Positions 28,708-38,252 of a stretch of 64,000 bases of DNA are shown here, piece after piece. Origin of the DNA: JAMXLO01 sp963794185 (GTDB taxonomy: Bacteria; Pseudomonadota; Alphaproteobacteria; Acetobacterales; Acetobacteraceae); assembly GCA_963794185.1 (NCBI GenBank), contig CAWCDM010000088.1:1-64000 (forward strand), written 5' to 3'. A program made the position numbers and the translations under genes. The first letter of the stretch is position 1, and every line of letters begins with the position of its first letter. Below the pieces are notes generated by a model that had not been told where the DNA came from, did not search any database, and saw nothing but the letters and a program-made list of their open reading frames with translations.

Positions 28708-30137
28708 GGGCGCTGCCGCTCTCGATCGGCACCATCCACTTCGTCGGCATCGGCGGCATCGGCATGTCCGGCATCGCCGAGGTGCTGCATAACCTTGGCT
28801 ACGCGGTGCAGGGCAGCGACATCGCAGAGTCGGCGAATGTCGGGCGCCTGCGCGAGGCCGGCATCGCGGTGTCGATCGGCCATGAGGCGGGAAATCTCGG
28901 CGGCGCCCAGGTCGTGGTCGTGTCCTCGGCGGTGAAGCCGGACAACCCCGAGGTCGCCGCGGCGCGCGCGCGTCTGATCCCGGTGGTGCGCCGCGCCGAG
29001 ATGCTCGCCGAACTCATGCGGCTGAAATGGTCCGTCGCGATCGGCGGCACGCATGGCAAGACCACCACCACCAGTCTGATCGCCGCTGTGCTGGAGGCAG
29101 CGCACCTCGATCCGACCGTGATCAACGGCGGCATCGTCAACGCCTACGGCACCAACACCCGGCTCGGCGCCGGCGAGTGGATGGTGGTGGAGGCCGATGA
29201 AAGCGACGGGAGCTTCCTGCGGCTGCCGGCGATCATCGCCGTCGTCACCAACATGGACCCGGAGCATCTGGACCACTGGGGAACGGCAGAGGCCATGGTC
29301 GCCGGCTACGACCAGTTCGTCGGCAACGTGCCCTTTTACGGGTTTGCCGTGCTGTGCATCGACCATCCGGCGGTGCAGCAGATGATCCCCCGCCTTTCGG
29401 ATCGGCGCATCATCACCTACGGGTTCTCGCCGCAGGCCGATGTGCGCGCCGATCGCGTGGTGCCCGACAAGCTGGGGTCCACCTTCGACGTCAGCGTCAC
29501 GGATCGCGCCCGCAGCCGTTCGCGCAAGATGGGACCGTATCGCCTGCCGATGCTCGGCAGCCACAACGTGCAGAACGCGCTGGCGGCGGTGGCGGTCGGC
29601 GTCGAGATGGAGATCGACGACGACACGCTGCGCAGCGCGTTCGCCGGATTCCGCGGCGTGAAGCGGCGATTTACCAAGACCGGCGAGGCGGGCGGCATCA
29701 CCATCATCGACGACTACGGCCACCATCCGGTGGAGATCGCGGCGGTGCTCAAGGCGGCGCGTCAGGCCGGCGCGCGCGACGTGATCGCGGTGGTGCAGCC
29801 GCATCGCTACACGCGGCTCGCTTCCCTGTTCAACGAGTTCTGCACCTGCATGAACGATGCGGGCACGGTCATCGTCGCCGATGTCTACCCGGCCGGCGAA
29901 GCGCCGATCGATGGCATGACGCGCGATGCGCTGGTGGACGGGTTGCGCGCGCGCGGGCATCGCAGCGTCGTGCCGCTGCCGTCGCCCGCGCGACTGGCGG
30001 AGATGGTGTTCGCCATCGCCAAGCCCGGCGATTTCGTCGTGTGTCTCGGTGCCGGCAACATCACGGTATGGGCCGCTGCGTTGCCGGAGGAACTGGCCGC
30101 GCTGCAGCAGCGCCGCGTCGCGGGCAGTGCGGCATGA
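28704..30137 (+). CDS. murC: UDP-N-acetylmuramate:L-alanine ligase MurC
   Basis: An intact 477-residue ligase adding the first amino acid, L-alanine, to UDP-MurNAc. N-terminal Rossmann IHFVGIGGIGMSGIAEVL, P-loop VAIGGTHGKTTTTSLIAAVL, EADESDGSFLRLP, NMDPEHLDHWG, LGSHNVQNALAAVAVG, DDYGHHPVEIAAVLKAAR and the VVQPHRYTRLASLF segment are all present and normally spaced. ATGA overlaps join it to murG and murB. No frame break. A large antisense frame (28305-30218) is a codon-bias shadow of this gene. Confidence 0.98.
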   Translation: MRALPLSIGTIHFVGIGGIGMSGIAEVLHNLGYAVQGSDIAESANVGRLREAGIAVSIGHEAGNLGGAQVVVVSSAVKPDNPEVAAARARLIPVVRRAEMLAELMRLKWSVAIGGTHGKTTTTSLIAAVLEAAHLDPTVINGGIVNAYGTNTRLGAGEWMVVEADESDGSFLRLPAIIAVVTNMDPEHLDHWGTAEAMVAGYDQFVGNVPFYGFAVLCIDHPAVQQMIPRLSDRRIITYGFSPQADVRADRVVPDKLGSTFDVSVTDRARSRSRKMGPYRLPMLGSHNVQNALAAVAVGVEMEIDDDTLRSAFAGFRGVKRRFTKTGEAGGITIIDDYGHHPVEIAAVLKAARQAGARDVIAVVQPHRYTRLASLFNEFCTCMNDAGTVIVADVYPAGEAPIDGMTRDALVDGLRARGHRSVVPLPSPARLAEMVFAIAKPGDFVVCLGAGNITVWAAALPEELAALQQRRVAGSAA

Positions 30138-31071
30138 TGGCCGCGGCGCACATGCCCGGATTCGCGGACACGCTGCCGAAGCTGCGCGGACGCGTGCAGG
30201 CGAATGCGCCGCTCGCACCGTTCACCTGGTTCCGCGTGGGTGGTCCCGCTGAGGCGCTGGTGCGGCCCGCGGACGAGGAGGACCTCGCGCAATTCCTGCA
30301 CGCATTGCCGCCCGAGATTCCGGTGCACGCGATCGGCGCATGCTCGAACCTGATCGTGCGCGACGGCGGGCTGCCGGGCGTGGTGATCCGGCTCGCCCGT
30401 GGCTTTGGCGCGATCCGGTCGAGGCGGATGGCATCGTCGCCGGCGCCGCCGCGCTCGATGTCACCGTGGCCGAGCATGCCGCGGCTGCCGGGCTCAGCGG
30501 GTTGGAATTTTTGTCGGGCATTCCCGGCAGCATCGGCGGCGCGGTGGTGATGAACGGCGGCGCCTACGGCAACGACGTCGCTGAATGCCTTGACTGGGCG
30601 GAGATCGTCACGCGTACCGGCGAGCGACGCCGCCTGTCGGCCGCCGATCTCGCGTTCGCCTATCGGCATTCGCGTCTGCCGCATGGCGCAGTGGTGGTTC
30701 GCGCCCGGCTGCGTGCGCGGCGTGGCGAGCCAGCGGCGATCGCCGCGCGCATGGCGGAGATCCGCGCGACGCGGGAAGCCTCGCAGCCCGTGCGGGCGCG
30801 CACCGGTGGTTCGACGTTCCGCAACCCGCCCGACATGAAGGCATGGGAGCTGATCGACGCCGCCGGCTGTCGCGGCCTGAGCCGCGGCGGCGCGCAGGTC
30901 TCGGAGAAGCACTGCAACTTCCTGATTAACACCGGCACGGCGAACGCCGCCGACCTGGAAGGTCTCGGCGAGGAAGTGCGTCGGCGCGTGCACGCTGCAA
31001 CGGGGGTGACGCTCGAGTGGGAAATCCACCGCATCGGCATCCCCGCCGGCAAACCTGAGGTCGTGACATGA
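30134..31071 (+). CDS. murB: UDP-N-acetylenolpyruvoylglucosamine reductase MurB, frame broken
   Basis: FAD/NADPH enzyme completing UDP-MurNAc synthesis. N-terminus with NAPLAPFTWFRVGGPAEALV (FAD domain), AIGACSNLIVRDGGLPGVVI, GLEFLSGIPGSIGGAVVMNG, AYGNDVAECLDW, GGSTFRNPP, AWELIDAAGCRGLSRGGAQV, SEKHCNFLINTG. Near 30417 one base is missing in a G run; the frame resumes as VEADGIVAGAAALDVTVAEH. Repaired length is about 312 residues. Upstream overlap with murC; downstream a palindromic element of 122 bases separates it from ddlB, the first real gap in the dcw cluster after murE-murF. Confidence 0.94.
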
Positions 31072-31083
31072 GGCGTCGCACCC

Positions 31084-31205
31084 GTACACCTCTCCCGCTT
31101 GCGGGAGAGGTCGGCGAGCACCGCGAGCCGGGAGAGGGCGCCGCCGTGTGGCACCCTCTCCCGCCGCTCTGCGGCGACCTCTCCCGCGAAGCGGGAGAGG
31201 TGTAC
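31084..31205. repeat. 122-base palindromic element between murB and ddlB
   Basis: Ends GTACACCTCTCCCGC and GCGGGAGAGGTGTAC are exact complements, with inner arms GGGAGAGGGCG and CACCCTCTCCCGCC. It begins 12 bases after the murB stop and ends 5 bases before the ddlB start codon. The right end places GGAGAGG in ribosome-binding position for ddlB. Confidence 0.9.
31194..31200 (+). promoter_or_regulatory. ddlB ribosome binding site provided by the repeat
   Basis: GGAGAGG, part of the terminal arm of the palindromic element, lies 10 bases before the ddlB ATG. No other purine-rich site is present between it and the start codon. Because the same bases are paired with the left arm in the folded element, translation of ddlB could depend on RNA folding; this part is inference. 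Confidence 0.6.
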
Positions 31206-31210
31206 TACTG

Positions 31211-32132
31211 ATGACCCGCGTCGCAGTGCTCTACGGTGGCATCTCCGCCGAGCGCGAGGTCAGCCTGTCGACCGGCGCGCAGGTGATCATCGCCCTTCGC
31301 GAGGCGGGGTTCGAGGTGACCGCGATCGAGGTGGGCGAAGACCTCACCGCCGTCCTCGCAGCACTCAGCCCGCCGCCGGACGCCGCCTTCAACGCGCTGC
31401 ACGGCCGGTTCGGCGAGGATGGCGCGATCCAGGGCGTGCTCGACTGGCTCGCCATCCCCTACACGCATTCCGGCGTCCGCGCTTCGGCGCTCGCCATGGA
31501 CAAGGTTGCCGCCAAGGCGGTGTTCGCCGCCGCCGGCCTGCCGATCGCGCGCGGGCGCGTCGTGCGGACCGACGAACTGGAGGCCGCCGATCCGTTGCCG
31601 CTGCCCTACGTGGTGAAGCCGATGAACGAGGGCTCATCGGTCGGCGTGGAGATCGTCAAGAAGGGCGACAACCGGCGCGCCGAGATCGCCCGCGCCTGGC
31701 GCTTCGGCAACGCCGCGCTGGTCGAGGAGTACATCCCCGGCCGCGAACTCACCGTCGGCGTGATGGGCGACCGCGCGCTCGCGGTAACCGAGATCTTCGC
31801 CGAAGCCGGCGTCTTCTACGACTACGAGTTCAAAATACGCCGATGGCGGCTCGCGCCACATCATCCCCGCCCGCGTGCATCCGGACATGTACGACCGCGC
31901 ACTCAATGTCGCACTTGCCGCGCACCGCGCGCTGGGCTGCCGCGGCGCGACGCGCGCCGACTTCCGCTACGACGACACGTCAGGCGAGCCGGGCCGCCTC
32001 GTGCTGCTCGAGATCAACACGCAGCCCGGCCTCACGCCCACGTCGCTGCTGCCCGAGCAGGCGGCGCATCGCGGCATGAGTTTTCCCCAGCTTTGCGCCT
32101 GGATGGTGGAGAACGCGGCATGTCGCGTGTAG
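31211..32132 (+). CDS. ddlB: D-alanine-D-alanine ligase, frame broken
   Basis: ATP-grasp ligase forming the D-Ala-D-Ala dipeptide used by MurF. Motifs: VAVLYGGISAEREVSLSTG, FNALHGRFGEDGAIQGVLDW, YTHSGVRASALAMDK, LPYVVKPMNEGSSVGVEIV, EEYIPGRELTVGVMGDRAL and VLLEINTQPGLTPTSLLPEQ. One extra A in an A run near 31835 shifts the frame within the central domain (FKYADGGSRHIIPARVHPDM after repair). Repaired length is about 306 residues. Translation probably starts from a ribosome site inside the preceding repeat. The 3' end overlaps ftsQ by 13 bases. Confidence 0.94.
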
Positions 32133-32986
32133 TCCGCGGTCCGCGCCATACGATCAGCGACCGCCCCGGCCGCCTGAAGCTGCTGCTGCGCCGGCAGAAG
32201 CACCTGCTGCGCCCCGCCGGCTGGGTTGGCCTTGCGCTCGCCGTGATTCTGCTCGGTGAAATCGCGCTGCGTTCGACGGCGCCCGGCGGTTCGCTCGCCA
32301 CGCTGCGCGAACGCTTCGGCGGCGCCACCGCGTTCGCCGGCCTGCGCGTCACCGACATCGTGATCGAAGGGCGCGAAAATACGCCAGAACCGCTGCTTCG
32401 CGCGGCGCTCGGCGTGAGCCTGGGCGATCCCATTCTCGGCTTTTCGGTGGAACTGGCGCGCCAGCGCCTGGCGACGCTGAACTGGGTGGAGCACGCCACG
32501 GTGGAGCGGCGGCTTCCCGGCACCGTCGTCGTCTATCTGCAGGAACGCCGCCCGTTCGCCATTTGGCAGAACCAGGGCAAATTCGTGCTGATCGACCGGA
32601 CCGGCCAGCAGGTCGCGAACCAGAATGTCGCGGAATTCCAGAAATTCCCGCTCGTTGTCGGACCCGGGGCCGCCGCCGCCGCGGCGACGCTGATCGATGC
32701 GCTGAGCGATCGGCCCGACCTGCAGAAGCGTGTCGTCGCCGCGGTGCGCATCGCCGAGCGGCGCTGGAACCTGCACCTCGACAACGGCGCCGACGTGCTG
32801 CTGCCGGAGGGACACGAGGTCGCCGCACTCGATCGGCTGGCAAAGCTCCAGCAGGAGCACGCCCTGCTCGACCGGCCGCTCGCCGCCATCGACATGCGCC
32901 TTGCCGACCGGCTCGTGCTGCGTCCGAAACCCGAGCCGCATACCGATGCCGCCGCCGCCCCGCCGCCGCCGAAGCAGCCCACGTGA
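32120..32986 (+). CDS. ftsQ: cell division protein FtsQ
   Basis: An intact 288-residue bitopic membrane protein: a basic cytoplasmic N-terminus (RLKLLLRRQKHLLRP), one membrane helix (GWVGLALAVILLGEIAL), and a periplasmic POTRA domain beginning FAGLRVTDIVIEGRENTPEP, followed by the FtsQ beta domain (WVEHATVERRLPGTVVVYLQ, ERRPFAIWQNQGKFVLID). It scaffolds FtsL/FtsB in the divisome. It begins inside ddlB. The C-terminus is a short Ala/Pro-rich tail. No frame break; this begins a stretch of about 3.6 kb with none. Confidence 0.93.
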   Translation: MSRVVRGPRHTISDRPGRLKLLLRRQKHLLRPAGWVGLALAVILLGEIALRSTAPGGSLATLRERFGGATAFAGLRVTDIVIEGRENTPEPLLRAALGVSLGDPILGFSVELARQRLATLNWVEHATVERRLPGTVVVYLQERRPFAIWQNQGKFVLIDRTGQQVANQNVAEFQKFPLVVGPGAAAAAATLIDALSDRPDLQKRVVAAVRIAERRWNLHLDNGADVLLPEGHEVAALDRLAKLQQEHALLDRPLAAIDMRLADRLVLRPKPEPHTDAAAAPPPPKQPT

Positions 32987-33035
32987 CCGGAGCCGACACG
33001 ATGAACCCTCTAGCAGGCTGCGGAAGAATGGCCGC

Positions 33036-33152
33036 AAGGCCAGGGGCTCTGCCCCTGCACCCCGCCAAGGACAAGTCCTTGGAACCACTTACTTTCAGTG
33101 ATGGGGGTCTGGGGCCTCAGGTCCCAGCGGGTCCAGGGCGGAGCCCTGGCCT
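33036..33152. repeat. GGGGCTCTGCCCC / GGGCGGAGCCCTGG type repeat in the ftsQ-ftsA spacer
   Basis: The 210-base spacer between ftsQ and ftsA has nested hairpins: GCCAGGGGCTCTGCCCCTG near 33038, AAGGACAAGTCCTT near 33067, and CCAGGGCGGAGCCCTGG near 33133. Left and right arms are also partly complementary to each other. It is a third repeat type, different in core from the CTCTCCCGC family. No gene fits in this spacer. Confidence 0.65.
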
Positions 33153-33196
33153 TCCGCTTTCCTCAGCCCACCAGACCGGAGCGTGCCTTGAATGAC

Positions 33197-34489
33197 ATGT
33201 CGCGTCGCGTGCTGCCGCCTCCGCCGGCCGGGCCGGAGGATACCGCGCGTCCGCGCCATGGGCGCACCGGACCGTTCGGCGTGCTGGACATCGGCACAAC
33301 CAAGATCGCCTGCCTGATCGGGCGCGTCGAAAGCGACGGAACGCTGCGCGTGCTCGGCTTCGGCTGGCAGAAGGGCCGCGGCGTGCGCGGCGGCGCCATC
33401 GTCGATCTCGACGAAGCCGAGCGCGCGATTCGGGCGTCGGTCGGCCAGGCCGAGGACATGGCGGACACGCGGCTTCGCGCGGTCACACTCAACCTGACGT
33501 GCGGCCAGCCGGAATCGCGTCTGTTCAACGTGCAATGGCCGGTCGGCGGGCGCGCGGTGGAAGAGCATGACATCCGCCGCGTGGTGAACGAGGGCCGGGC
33601 ACGCGCCGCCGCCGAAGGGCGCGAGCCGATCCACGCCATGCCTTTGGCATTCTCGGTGGACCAGACCGATCGGGTGGCGGATCCGCGCGGGCTGTTCTGC
33701 GACGAGCTGAGTGCGCGGCTGCATATAATCGACGCGGCCACGACGGCGCTGCGTTCGCTCGGCGCCTGCATCGCGCGCTGCGATCTCGATATCGGCGAAC
33801 TGGTGTCCGCGCCGATGGCCGCGGGCCTCGCAACGCTGGTCGCCGATGAACGCGAACTCGGCGCGACCGTCATCGACATGGGCGGCGGCACCACGGGGAT
33901 GGCGGTGTTCGCCGAAGGCCAGTTGCTGCACACCGCGCAGCTTCCGGTCGGCGGCGTGCATGTCACCAACGATCTCGCCCGTCTGCTGTCAACGCCGGTC
34001 GCGCATGCGGAACGTTTGAAGACCCTGTACGGCAGCGCCCAGTCCAGCCCCGACGATGAACGCGAAATGCTGCCGGTGCCGCTGGTCGGCGAGGAAGAGC
34101 ACCAGATCGCCAAGGTGCCGCGCAGCATGGTGGTGAACATCATTCGCCCGCGGCTGGAAGAAACCTTCGAGATGGTGAAGGAGCGGCTGGACAGCTCCGG
34201 CCTTACGCGCGCGGCCGGACAGCGCGTGGTGCTGACCGGCGGCGCCTGCCAGCTTGGCGGCGTCCGCGAGATGGCGGGCCGGATCATCAACAAGCAGGTG
34301 CGTCTGGGGCGGCCGATTGCACTGCGCGGCCTGCCCGACTCGGCATCCGGGCCCGCCTTCGCCACCGCCGCCGGCCTGCTCGCCTGGGCGGCCGGCGAGG
34401 GCCGCATCATGCACGACGTCGATCTGGATACCGAGCGGCCTTCGGGATTCATCCGGCGCGTCGTGAATTTTTTGAAAGAGCGCGTCTGA
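33197..34489 (+). CDS. ftsA: cell division protein FtsA
   Basis: An intact 430-residue actin-like ATPase that tethers FtsZ to the membrane. Phosphate-1 motif GVLDIGTTKIACLIGRVESD, the 1C domain (LRAVTLNLTCGQPESRL), phosphate-2 ATVIDMGGGTTGMAVFAEG, and VVLTGGACQLGGVREMAG are all seen. The C-terminus ends FIRRVVNFLKERV, the amphipathic membrane-targeting helix. Normal length. ftsZ begins 73 bases downstream. Confidence 0.96.
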   Translation: MSRRVLPPPPAGPEDTARPRHGRTGPFGVLDIGTTKIACLIGRVESDGTLRVLGFGWQKGRGVRGGAIVDLDEAERAIRASVGQAEDMADTRLRAVTLNLTCGQPESRLFNVQWPVGGRAVEEHDIRRVVNEGRARAAAEGREPIHAMPLAFSVDQTDRVADPRGLFCDELSARLHIIDAATTALRSLGACIARCDLDIGELVSAPMAAGLATLVADERELGATVIDMGGGTTGMAVFAEGQLLHTAQLPVGGVHVTNDLARLLSTPVAHAERLKTLYGSAQSSPDDEREMLPVPLVGEEEHQIAKVPRSMVVNIIRPRLEETFEMVKERLDSSGLTRAAGQRVVLTGGACQLGGVREMAGRIINKQVRLGRPIALRGLPDSASGPAFATAAGLLAWAAGEGRIMHDVDLDTERPSGFIRRVVNFLKERV

Positions 34490-34562
34490 TGCACGGCGCG
34501 AATCGAGGCAATTGTCGTAACAGCCGATTCAACCAATCGGCACGGCTGGGAGAGAAGTCGCT

Positions 34563-36167
34563 ATGACCCTGAATCTGACCATTCCACAGTCTTCGCATAC
34601 CGACTTCAGCCCGCGCATCACCGTGATCGGTGTCGGCGGCGGCGGCACCAACGCGGTCGACAACATGATCGCCGCGAACCTGCAGGGTGTGGAGTTCGTC
34701 GTCGCGAACACCGATGCACAGCAGCTCATGCACAGTCGCGCGGACCGTCGCATCCAGCTCGGCCCGCACATCACGCAGGGTCTCGGCGCCGGCGCGAAGC
34801 CCGAGATCGGCAAGGCCGCGGCGGAGGAAGCGGCGGACGAGCTGTACCGCCACCTCGACGGCGCGCACATGGTGTTCATCACCGCCGGCATGGGCGGCGG
34901 CACCGGCACCGGCGCGGGACCGGTGATCGCCCGCATGGCGCGCGAGCGCAACATCCTGACCGTCGGCGTGGTGACCAAGCCGTTCGGCTTCGAGGGCGTG
35001 CGCCGCGCGCGCTGTGCCGATCAGGGCATCGACGAGCTGCAGAAGTTCGTCGACACGCTGATCGTGATACCGAACCAGAATCTCTTCCGGATGGCCAATG
35101 AGCGCACCACCTGGAAGGACGCGTTCAAGATGGCCGACCAGGTGCTCTACATGGGCGTGCGCGGCGTCACCGACCTGATGATGGCGCCCGGCCTGGTGAA
35201 CCTCGACTTCGCCGATATCCGCACGGTGATGGCGGAGATGGGCAAGGCGATGATGGGCACCGGCGAGGCCGACGGCGAGAACCGCGCCATCCGCGCCGCC
35301 GAGGCGGCGATCAGCAATCCGCTGCTGGAAGACACCTCGATGTCGGGCGCGCGCGGCCTGCTGATCAACATCACCGGCGGCGACGACCTGACGCTGTTCG
35401 AGGTGGATCAGGCGGCGAACCGCATCCGCGAGGAGGTCGACGAGGAGGCCAACATCATCTTCGGCTCGGCGATCGATCCGGAACTGCAGGGGCGCATCCG
35501 CGTCTCGGTCGTCGCGACCGGCATCGATACGCCGATCCAGGCCGAGCGAGAGCGTCCGCGGCTGGTCGCGGTCAACGGCGGGGCGATGCCGGCGCCGGCG
35601 CCGATCCCGCTGCCCATGCATGCGACGGGCGGGCCGGGTCTGGCCGCGGCGATGTCGGCGGGCGGCGGGTCCGGTCATGCACCGATGACGGCCCACGCCC
35701 TGCGGCAGGCCGCGCAGCAGGATCGCGGCATCGGGCGGTGCACAGGCAGGCAGCCCGATGGCGGAGGCACTGCGCGGCGGTTGCCGCTGCAGTCACGCCG
35801 GTGCAGGCCATGTCGGCGACCTTGCAGGCCCTGGGCGGTCGGTCCGCGTCGGCGCACCAGGCCGCGCCCCATGCGGCGTCATCCGGGGCGAGCCTGTTCG
35901 CCGATCCATCGCGTCCGGTGTCCGCCGCCGCGCCGGGCCAGCCCGCGGCCGAGGCATCCCGCCCGAGCCTGTTCAGCACGGTGACCGGGGCCTTCCGCCG
36001 GCGCAACCAACCCGTTGGCCGCGCCGTCCGGACCGGCGCCGGCCAGGGCGGAGCCGGTGGTCCACGAGCCTCGCCCCGAACAGCCGCGGGCCTCGGTCCA
36101 GCAGACCGCTGGAGACGAGGTGACGGGGCTCGATATTCCCGCGTTCCTGCGACGCCAGTCGTCGTAG
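34563..36167 (+). CDS. ftsZ: cell division GTPase FtsZ, frame broken in the C-terminal linker
   Basis: Tubulin-like GTPase forming the Z ring. The GTPase core is complete: VIGVGGGGTNAVDNMI, ANTDAQQL, the tubulin signature FITAGMGGGTGTGAGP, PNQNLFRMANERTTWKDAF, APGLVNLDFADIRTVM. After about residue 385 the variable linker needs three extra bases removed (near 35733, 35775 and 36023); the chain then ends GDEVTGLDIPAFLRRQSS, whose GLDIPAFLRRQ is the conserved peptide bound by FtsA and other partners. The stop at 36165-36167 is back in the starting frame. Repaired length is about 533 residues, long because of an Ala/Pro-rich linker. Confidence 0.95.
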
Positions 36168-36344
36168 GCCGGCCGCATCCTGGGCGGCAAAGAAATCCAC
36201 AGCATCAATGGGTTATACCGAAACACTCAGAAACAAACATTGACTGGCCAAGCTCGGCGGCGGACAACTAGCCTGGGTTCCTCTGGTGCCGCCCGATTCG
36301 CGACGCCCGGGATGGACGAAACGAGGCGAAACGAGACGAGGCGT

Positions 36345-37274
36345 ATGGACGCTCTGCCGCTGAACCTGGGCTCTGAGCTCGCCACGTGGCGCCAACGGAC
36401 GCTGAAGGCGCCGATCGGCTGCGTCGGCGTGGGTCTGCACTCCGGACTGCGCGTCAACATGACCCTGCGGCCGGCGCCAGCGCGTCACGGCATCGTCTTC
36501 CACCGCACCGATCTTGGGGTCGATATCCCGGCGCGCTTCGATCATGTGGTGGACACGCGGCTGGCCACCGTGCTGGGCCTCGACGACGGGACTGCCCGGA
36601 TCGGCACGGTCGAGCACCTGATGGCGGCGCTTGCCGGCAGCCACATCGACAATGCGGTGATCGAGGTCGATGGACCGGAGCTGCCGATTCTCGACGGGTC
36701 CGCCGCCCCGTTCTTGTTCCTGCTGGATTGCGCCGGGAGCGTCGAACAGGAGGCGCCGCGGCCGATGATCCTGGTGCATCGCCGGGTCCGCGTCAGCGAC
36801 GGCGACGCCTTCGCGGAACTGCGTCCGCCGGCGCCGGGCAGCCCGGGCCTCGATATGGCGATGTCGATCGATTTCAGTGCGGCCGCGATCGGCCGCCAGG
36901 CGCTTTCGCTGGACCTCACGCCCGAGAGCTTCCGCCGCGAACTCGCGCGCGCCCGCACATTCACGCTCGTCCAGGAAATCGACCAGATGCGCGCCGCGGG
37001 CTTTGCCCTGGGCGGCAGCCTGGACAATGCGGTCGTAGTCGATGAGGCGCGCGTGCTGAATCCGGCCGGGCTGCGCATGCCGGACGAGTTCGCCCGGCAC
37101 AAGATGCTGGACGCCGTGGGCGACCTGGCACTGGCCGGCGCACAGATCTGCGGCCGGTTCATCGCGCATCGCTCTGGCCATGCGCTGAACAACCGGCTGC
37201 TGCATGCGCTGTTCAGCGAGGTTTCGGCGCTTCAGGAGATCCCGGCGGAACCGCTGGCGGCCGAAGCTGCCTGA
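36345..37274 (+). CDS. lpxC: UDP-3-O-acyl-N-acetylglucosamine deacetylase LpxC
   Basis: Zinc deacetylase committing UDP-acyl-GlcNAc to lipid A synthesis. About 309 residues from the ATG at 36345 (an in-frame ATG at 36312 is possible but less likely). GCVGVGLHSGLRVNMTLRPA near the start, zinc ligands in GTVEHLMAALAGSHIDN and ARHKMLDAVGDLALAG, and the catalytic His in RSGHALNNRLLHAL. PELPILDGSAAPFLF is also typical. No frame break. It follows ftsZ as in many alphaproteobacteria, probably with its own promoter in the 177-base gap (a TTGACT lies at 36239, with no clear -10). Confidence 0.95.
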   Translation: MDALPLNLGSELATWRQRTLKAPIGCVGVGLHSGLRVNMTLRPAPARHGIVFHRTDLGVDIPARFDHVVDTRLATVLGLDDGTARIGTVEHLMAALAGSHIDNAVIEVDGPELPILDGSAAPFLFLLDCAGSVEQEAPRPMILVHRRVRVSDGDAFAELRPPAPGSPGLDMAMSIDFSAAAIGRQALSLDLTPESFRRELARARTFTLVQEIDQMRAAGFALGGSLDNAVVVDEARVLNPAGLRMPDEFARHKMLDAVGDLALAGAQICGRFIAHRSGHALNNRLLHALFSEVSALQEIPAEPLAAEAA

Positions 37275-37353
37275 GCGCTGCCGCGGCTGAGTGGGCGTGC
37301 CGCTGCCGGTCCGGCCGCTTCGCACCGCGGTTCGACATGGTATAAACGCCGTG

Positions 37354-38226
37354 ATGGAACAGAATCGCATGATGTCCCTTCGTGGGTGGCGTCGCTTCGC
37401 GCTGGGCGTGGCCGTGCTGCTTCCCGTGCTTGCCGGCTGCGGCAGTTCCAAGGAGGACGAGGCCAAGACCAGCGACAACGCGCCCCCGGCGCCGGTCGAG
37501 GACCTGTACAACAACGGCGTCGATGCGCTGAACGCTCGCCGCTTCTCGTCCGCCACCGATCAGTTCAACCTGGTGGAGCAGAACTATCCGTATTCGTCCT
37601 GGGCAGTGAATGCCCAGCTCATGCAGGGCTACACGCAATATCTGCAGAACCATTACACCGATGCGATCGGCACGCTGGACCGCTTCATCCAGCTGCATCC
37701 GACGCATCGCGACGTGGCCTATGCGTATTACCTGCGCGCGCTGTCGTATTACGAGCAGATCGCCGACATCCAGCGTGACCAGCGGGGCACCGATCTGGCG
37801 ATGAACGCGCTCCAGGAGGTGGTGAACCGCTTCCCGGACAGCGCCTATGCACGCGATGCGCGGCTGAAGATCGACCTGTGCCGCGACCATCTTGCCGGCA
37901 AGGAGATGGAAATCGGCCGCTGGTACGAGAGCCAGCACCTCTACGAAGCGGCAATCGGGCGGTTCCAGCGGGTGGTGGATGACTACCAGACCACCAACCA
38001 CGTGCCGGAGGCCCTGCACCGGCTGACCGAGATCTATCTGATCCTCGGCCTGCGCGACCAGGCGAAGAAGACCGCCTCGGTGCTGGGGTACAACTATCCC
38101 GGCAGCCAATGGTACGAGGACAGCTACAACAACCTGTTCGACGATGGGCTGGTGCAGCAGGCCGGGCCGCAGCGCCCACCGGATGATCGCGGCTTCTTCG
38201 CCCGCGCCTGGCACTCGATCTTCTGA
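37354..38226 (+). CDS. bamD: outer-membrane assembly lipoprotein BamD
   Basis: About 290 residues with a lipoprotein signal (ALGVAVLLPVLAGC, lipobox LAGC) and TPR repeats: DLYNNGVDALNARRFSSAT, QFNLVEQNYPYSSWAVNAQL, YYLRALSYYEQIADIQRDQR, EALHRLTEIYLILGL. This is the essential BAM-complex subunit that helps insert beta-barrel proteins into the outer membrane. The start may be 37354 or the internal ATG at 37369/37372. It sits between lpxC and recN, a common alphaproteobacterial order. Confidence 0.94.
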   Translation: MEQNRMMSLRGWRRFALGVAVLLPVLAGCGSSKEDEAKTSDNAPPAPVEDLYNNGVDALNARRFSSATDQFNLVEQNYPYSSWAVNAQLMQGYTQYLQNHYTDAIGTLDRFIQLHPTHRDVAYAYYLRALSYYEQIADIQRDQRGTDLAMNALQEVVNRFPDSAYARDARLKIDLCRDHLAGKEMEIGRWYESQHLYEAAIGRFQRVVDDYQTTNHVPEALHRLTEIYLILGLRDQAKKTASVLGYNYPGSQWYEDSYNNLFDDGLVQQAGPQRPPDDRGFFARAWHSIF

Positions 38227-38252
38227 TCGAATGCGGCAGCCGGCGCCGCCGC

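Noticed and set aside
28305..30218. Minus-strand open frame of 637 codons opposite murG-murC
   Set aside because: Same reason: antisense shadow with no domain and covering intact murC.
16691..31900. Genuine programmed +1 frameshifting at each break
   Set aside because: No shared slippery heptamer, stop-codon pause site or downstream structure was seen at the sites, and up to five shifts per essential gene would be extremely costly. Kept only as a testable alternative in the main finding.
16691..31900. Whole dcw cluster as pseudogenes
   Set aside because: All catalytic motifs are intact, gene order and overlaps are preserved and frames close exactly; decay would also produce stops, substitutions and larger deletions.
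36239..36270. lpxC promoter from TTGACT
   Set aside because: A -35-like hexamer is present but no acceptable -10 sequence at 16-18 bases; too weak to list.
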